From: Anammoximicrobium sp964486845
GTDB taxonomy: Bacteria; Planctomycetota; Planctomycetia; Pirellulales; Pirellulaceae
Length of the DNA: 15,136 nucleotides
NCBI GenBank assembly: GCA_964486845.1
Contig: CAZAQY010000209.1
Coordinates: forward strand, 1 to 15,136
Direction of reading: 5' to 3'
Position 1 is the first letter of the stretch. Every line of letters starts with the position of its first letter. A model generated the notes under the pieces. It was not told the origin of the DNA. It was given only the letters and a program-made list of their open reading frames with translations, and did not search any database. The translations under genes and the position numbers were made by a program. This document shows positions 14,869 to 15,136 of the stretch, in pieces.

Positions 14869-14900
14869 GGAGCAAGGACGGATGTAGAAGAGACTGGCGT

Positions 14901-14921
14901 GTACGAGTAAGCGTACGAGTA
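14901..14921. repeat. GTACGAGTA short direct repeat
   Basis: Two perfect 9-base copies (14901-14909 and 14913-14921), three bases apart, in non-coding DNA after the lactonase gene. Between 14838 and 15098 no convincing gene is seen, only this repeat and the hairpins listed separately. Confidence 0.6.
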
Positions 14922-15014
14922 CGAAAAGACGTCAGGCGAGAACTGAGCGTGAGCGAGATCAGGACGGGATAATCGGCAGAATCGGTGCAAGCTGCCTGAT
15001 GGGCGCGAAAAAAT

Positions 15015-15056
15015 TCCCTCGCGAAGGCTGATCGCTCGACCAAGGTCCGCGAGGGA
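15015..15056. repeat. Perfect 9-bp inverted repeat in the leader of the 15099 gene
   Basis: TCCCTCGCG (15015-15023) and CGCGAGGGA (15048-15056) are perfect complements around a 24-base loop. It is followed one base later by a second hairpin. It may be the first stem of a structured leader RNA or a protein-binding palindrome. Confidence 0.6.
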
Positions 15057-15057
15057 T

Positions 15058-15092
15058 GTACTCCGTAGTGTTTTTACAAGGACTCGGAGTAC
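15058..15092 (+). promoter_or_regulatory. Hairpin that buries the ribosome site of the 15099 gene
   Basis: GTACTCCG (15058-15065) pairs perfectly with CGGAGTAC (15085-15092). AGT (15067-15069) and ACT (15082-15084) continue the stem past a one-base bulge, giving 11 base pairs and a 12-base loop. The 3' arm contains GGAG (15086-15089), the Shine-Dalgarno sequence lying nine bases before the ATG at 15099. When folded, the hairpin would block translation, so it could act as a translational switch. Confidence 0.5.
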
Positions 15093-15098
15093 TGAATT

Positions 15099-15136
15099 AT
15101 GGATCATCGTTTGCTGCAGCAGGTGACTTTTTGGAC
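15099..15136 (+). CDS. Start of an unknown gene cut by the window edge
   Basis: ATG at 15099 has GGAG nine bases upstream and opens a frame beginning MDHRLLQQVTFW that runs off the window. Too little is visible to name it. The preceding structured leader supports a real gene. Confidence 0.45.
   Translation, partial: MDHRLLQQVTFW

Overview
The window looks like a chromosomal segment from a Planctomycetota bacterium, probably Pirellulales-like. The strongest evidence is the DUF1559 prepilin-like gene at 3733 (GFTLVE cleavage site, H-X9-D tail), followed by a small beta-sandwich lipoprotein. Further support comes from TPR regions fused to enzymes, an exported lactonase-type propeller and GC-rich codon use. 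No phage, IS transposase, CRISPR array, tRNA or rRNA was recognised.

Left part (1-3086, minus strand). A membrane-anchored TPR protein with a complete C-terminal agmatine/peptidylarginine-deiminase domain (942-3086) lies upstream of a zinc-ribbon plus STAS gene (398-881). The STAS gene carries an apparent one-base frameshift near its 3' end. A possible small unknown gene (34-357) follows. About 650 bases without a convincing gene separate this block from the next.

Middle part. A plus-strand pair encodes the DUF1559 pseudopilin and a lipoprotein (3733-5273). It is followed by a membrane-anchored SGNH-hydrolase-like protein with a TPR segment inserted inside the catalytic fold and a long TPR tail (5453-7747). 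Converging on it is a tightly packed minus-strand operon read from about 11.8 kb down to 7.8 kb. It encodes an optional 49-residue protein, a small SH3/KOW-like protein, a polytopic TPR membrane protein (DUF6057-like), and an exported beta-propeller with one CXXCH haem site. The last three genes overlap each other.

Right part (11.9-15.1 kb, plus strand). A non-coding stretch holds a 34-bp direct repeat flanking a perfect hairpin and ends in an intrinsic terminator. About 30 bases later an extended -10 promoter begins the unit of a double-ACT protein. Its leader contains a GC hairpin and an 11-codon ORF whose stop overlaps the ACT start. A DUF1638 protein and an exported 6-phosphogluconolactonase-type protein follow. 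The last 300 bases hold short repeats and two strong inverted repeats, the second burying the ribosome binding site of a gene that starts at 15099 and leaves the window.

No single described defence or secretion system is present. The items that most deserve attention are the TPR-deiminase fusion next to a STAS protein, the overlapping SH3/DUF6057/haem-propeller operon, the leader ORF coupled to the ACT gene, and the RBS-masking hairpin at the right end. Assignments come from reading the sequence and from memory of protein families; no search was run.
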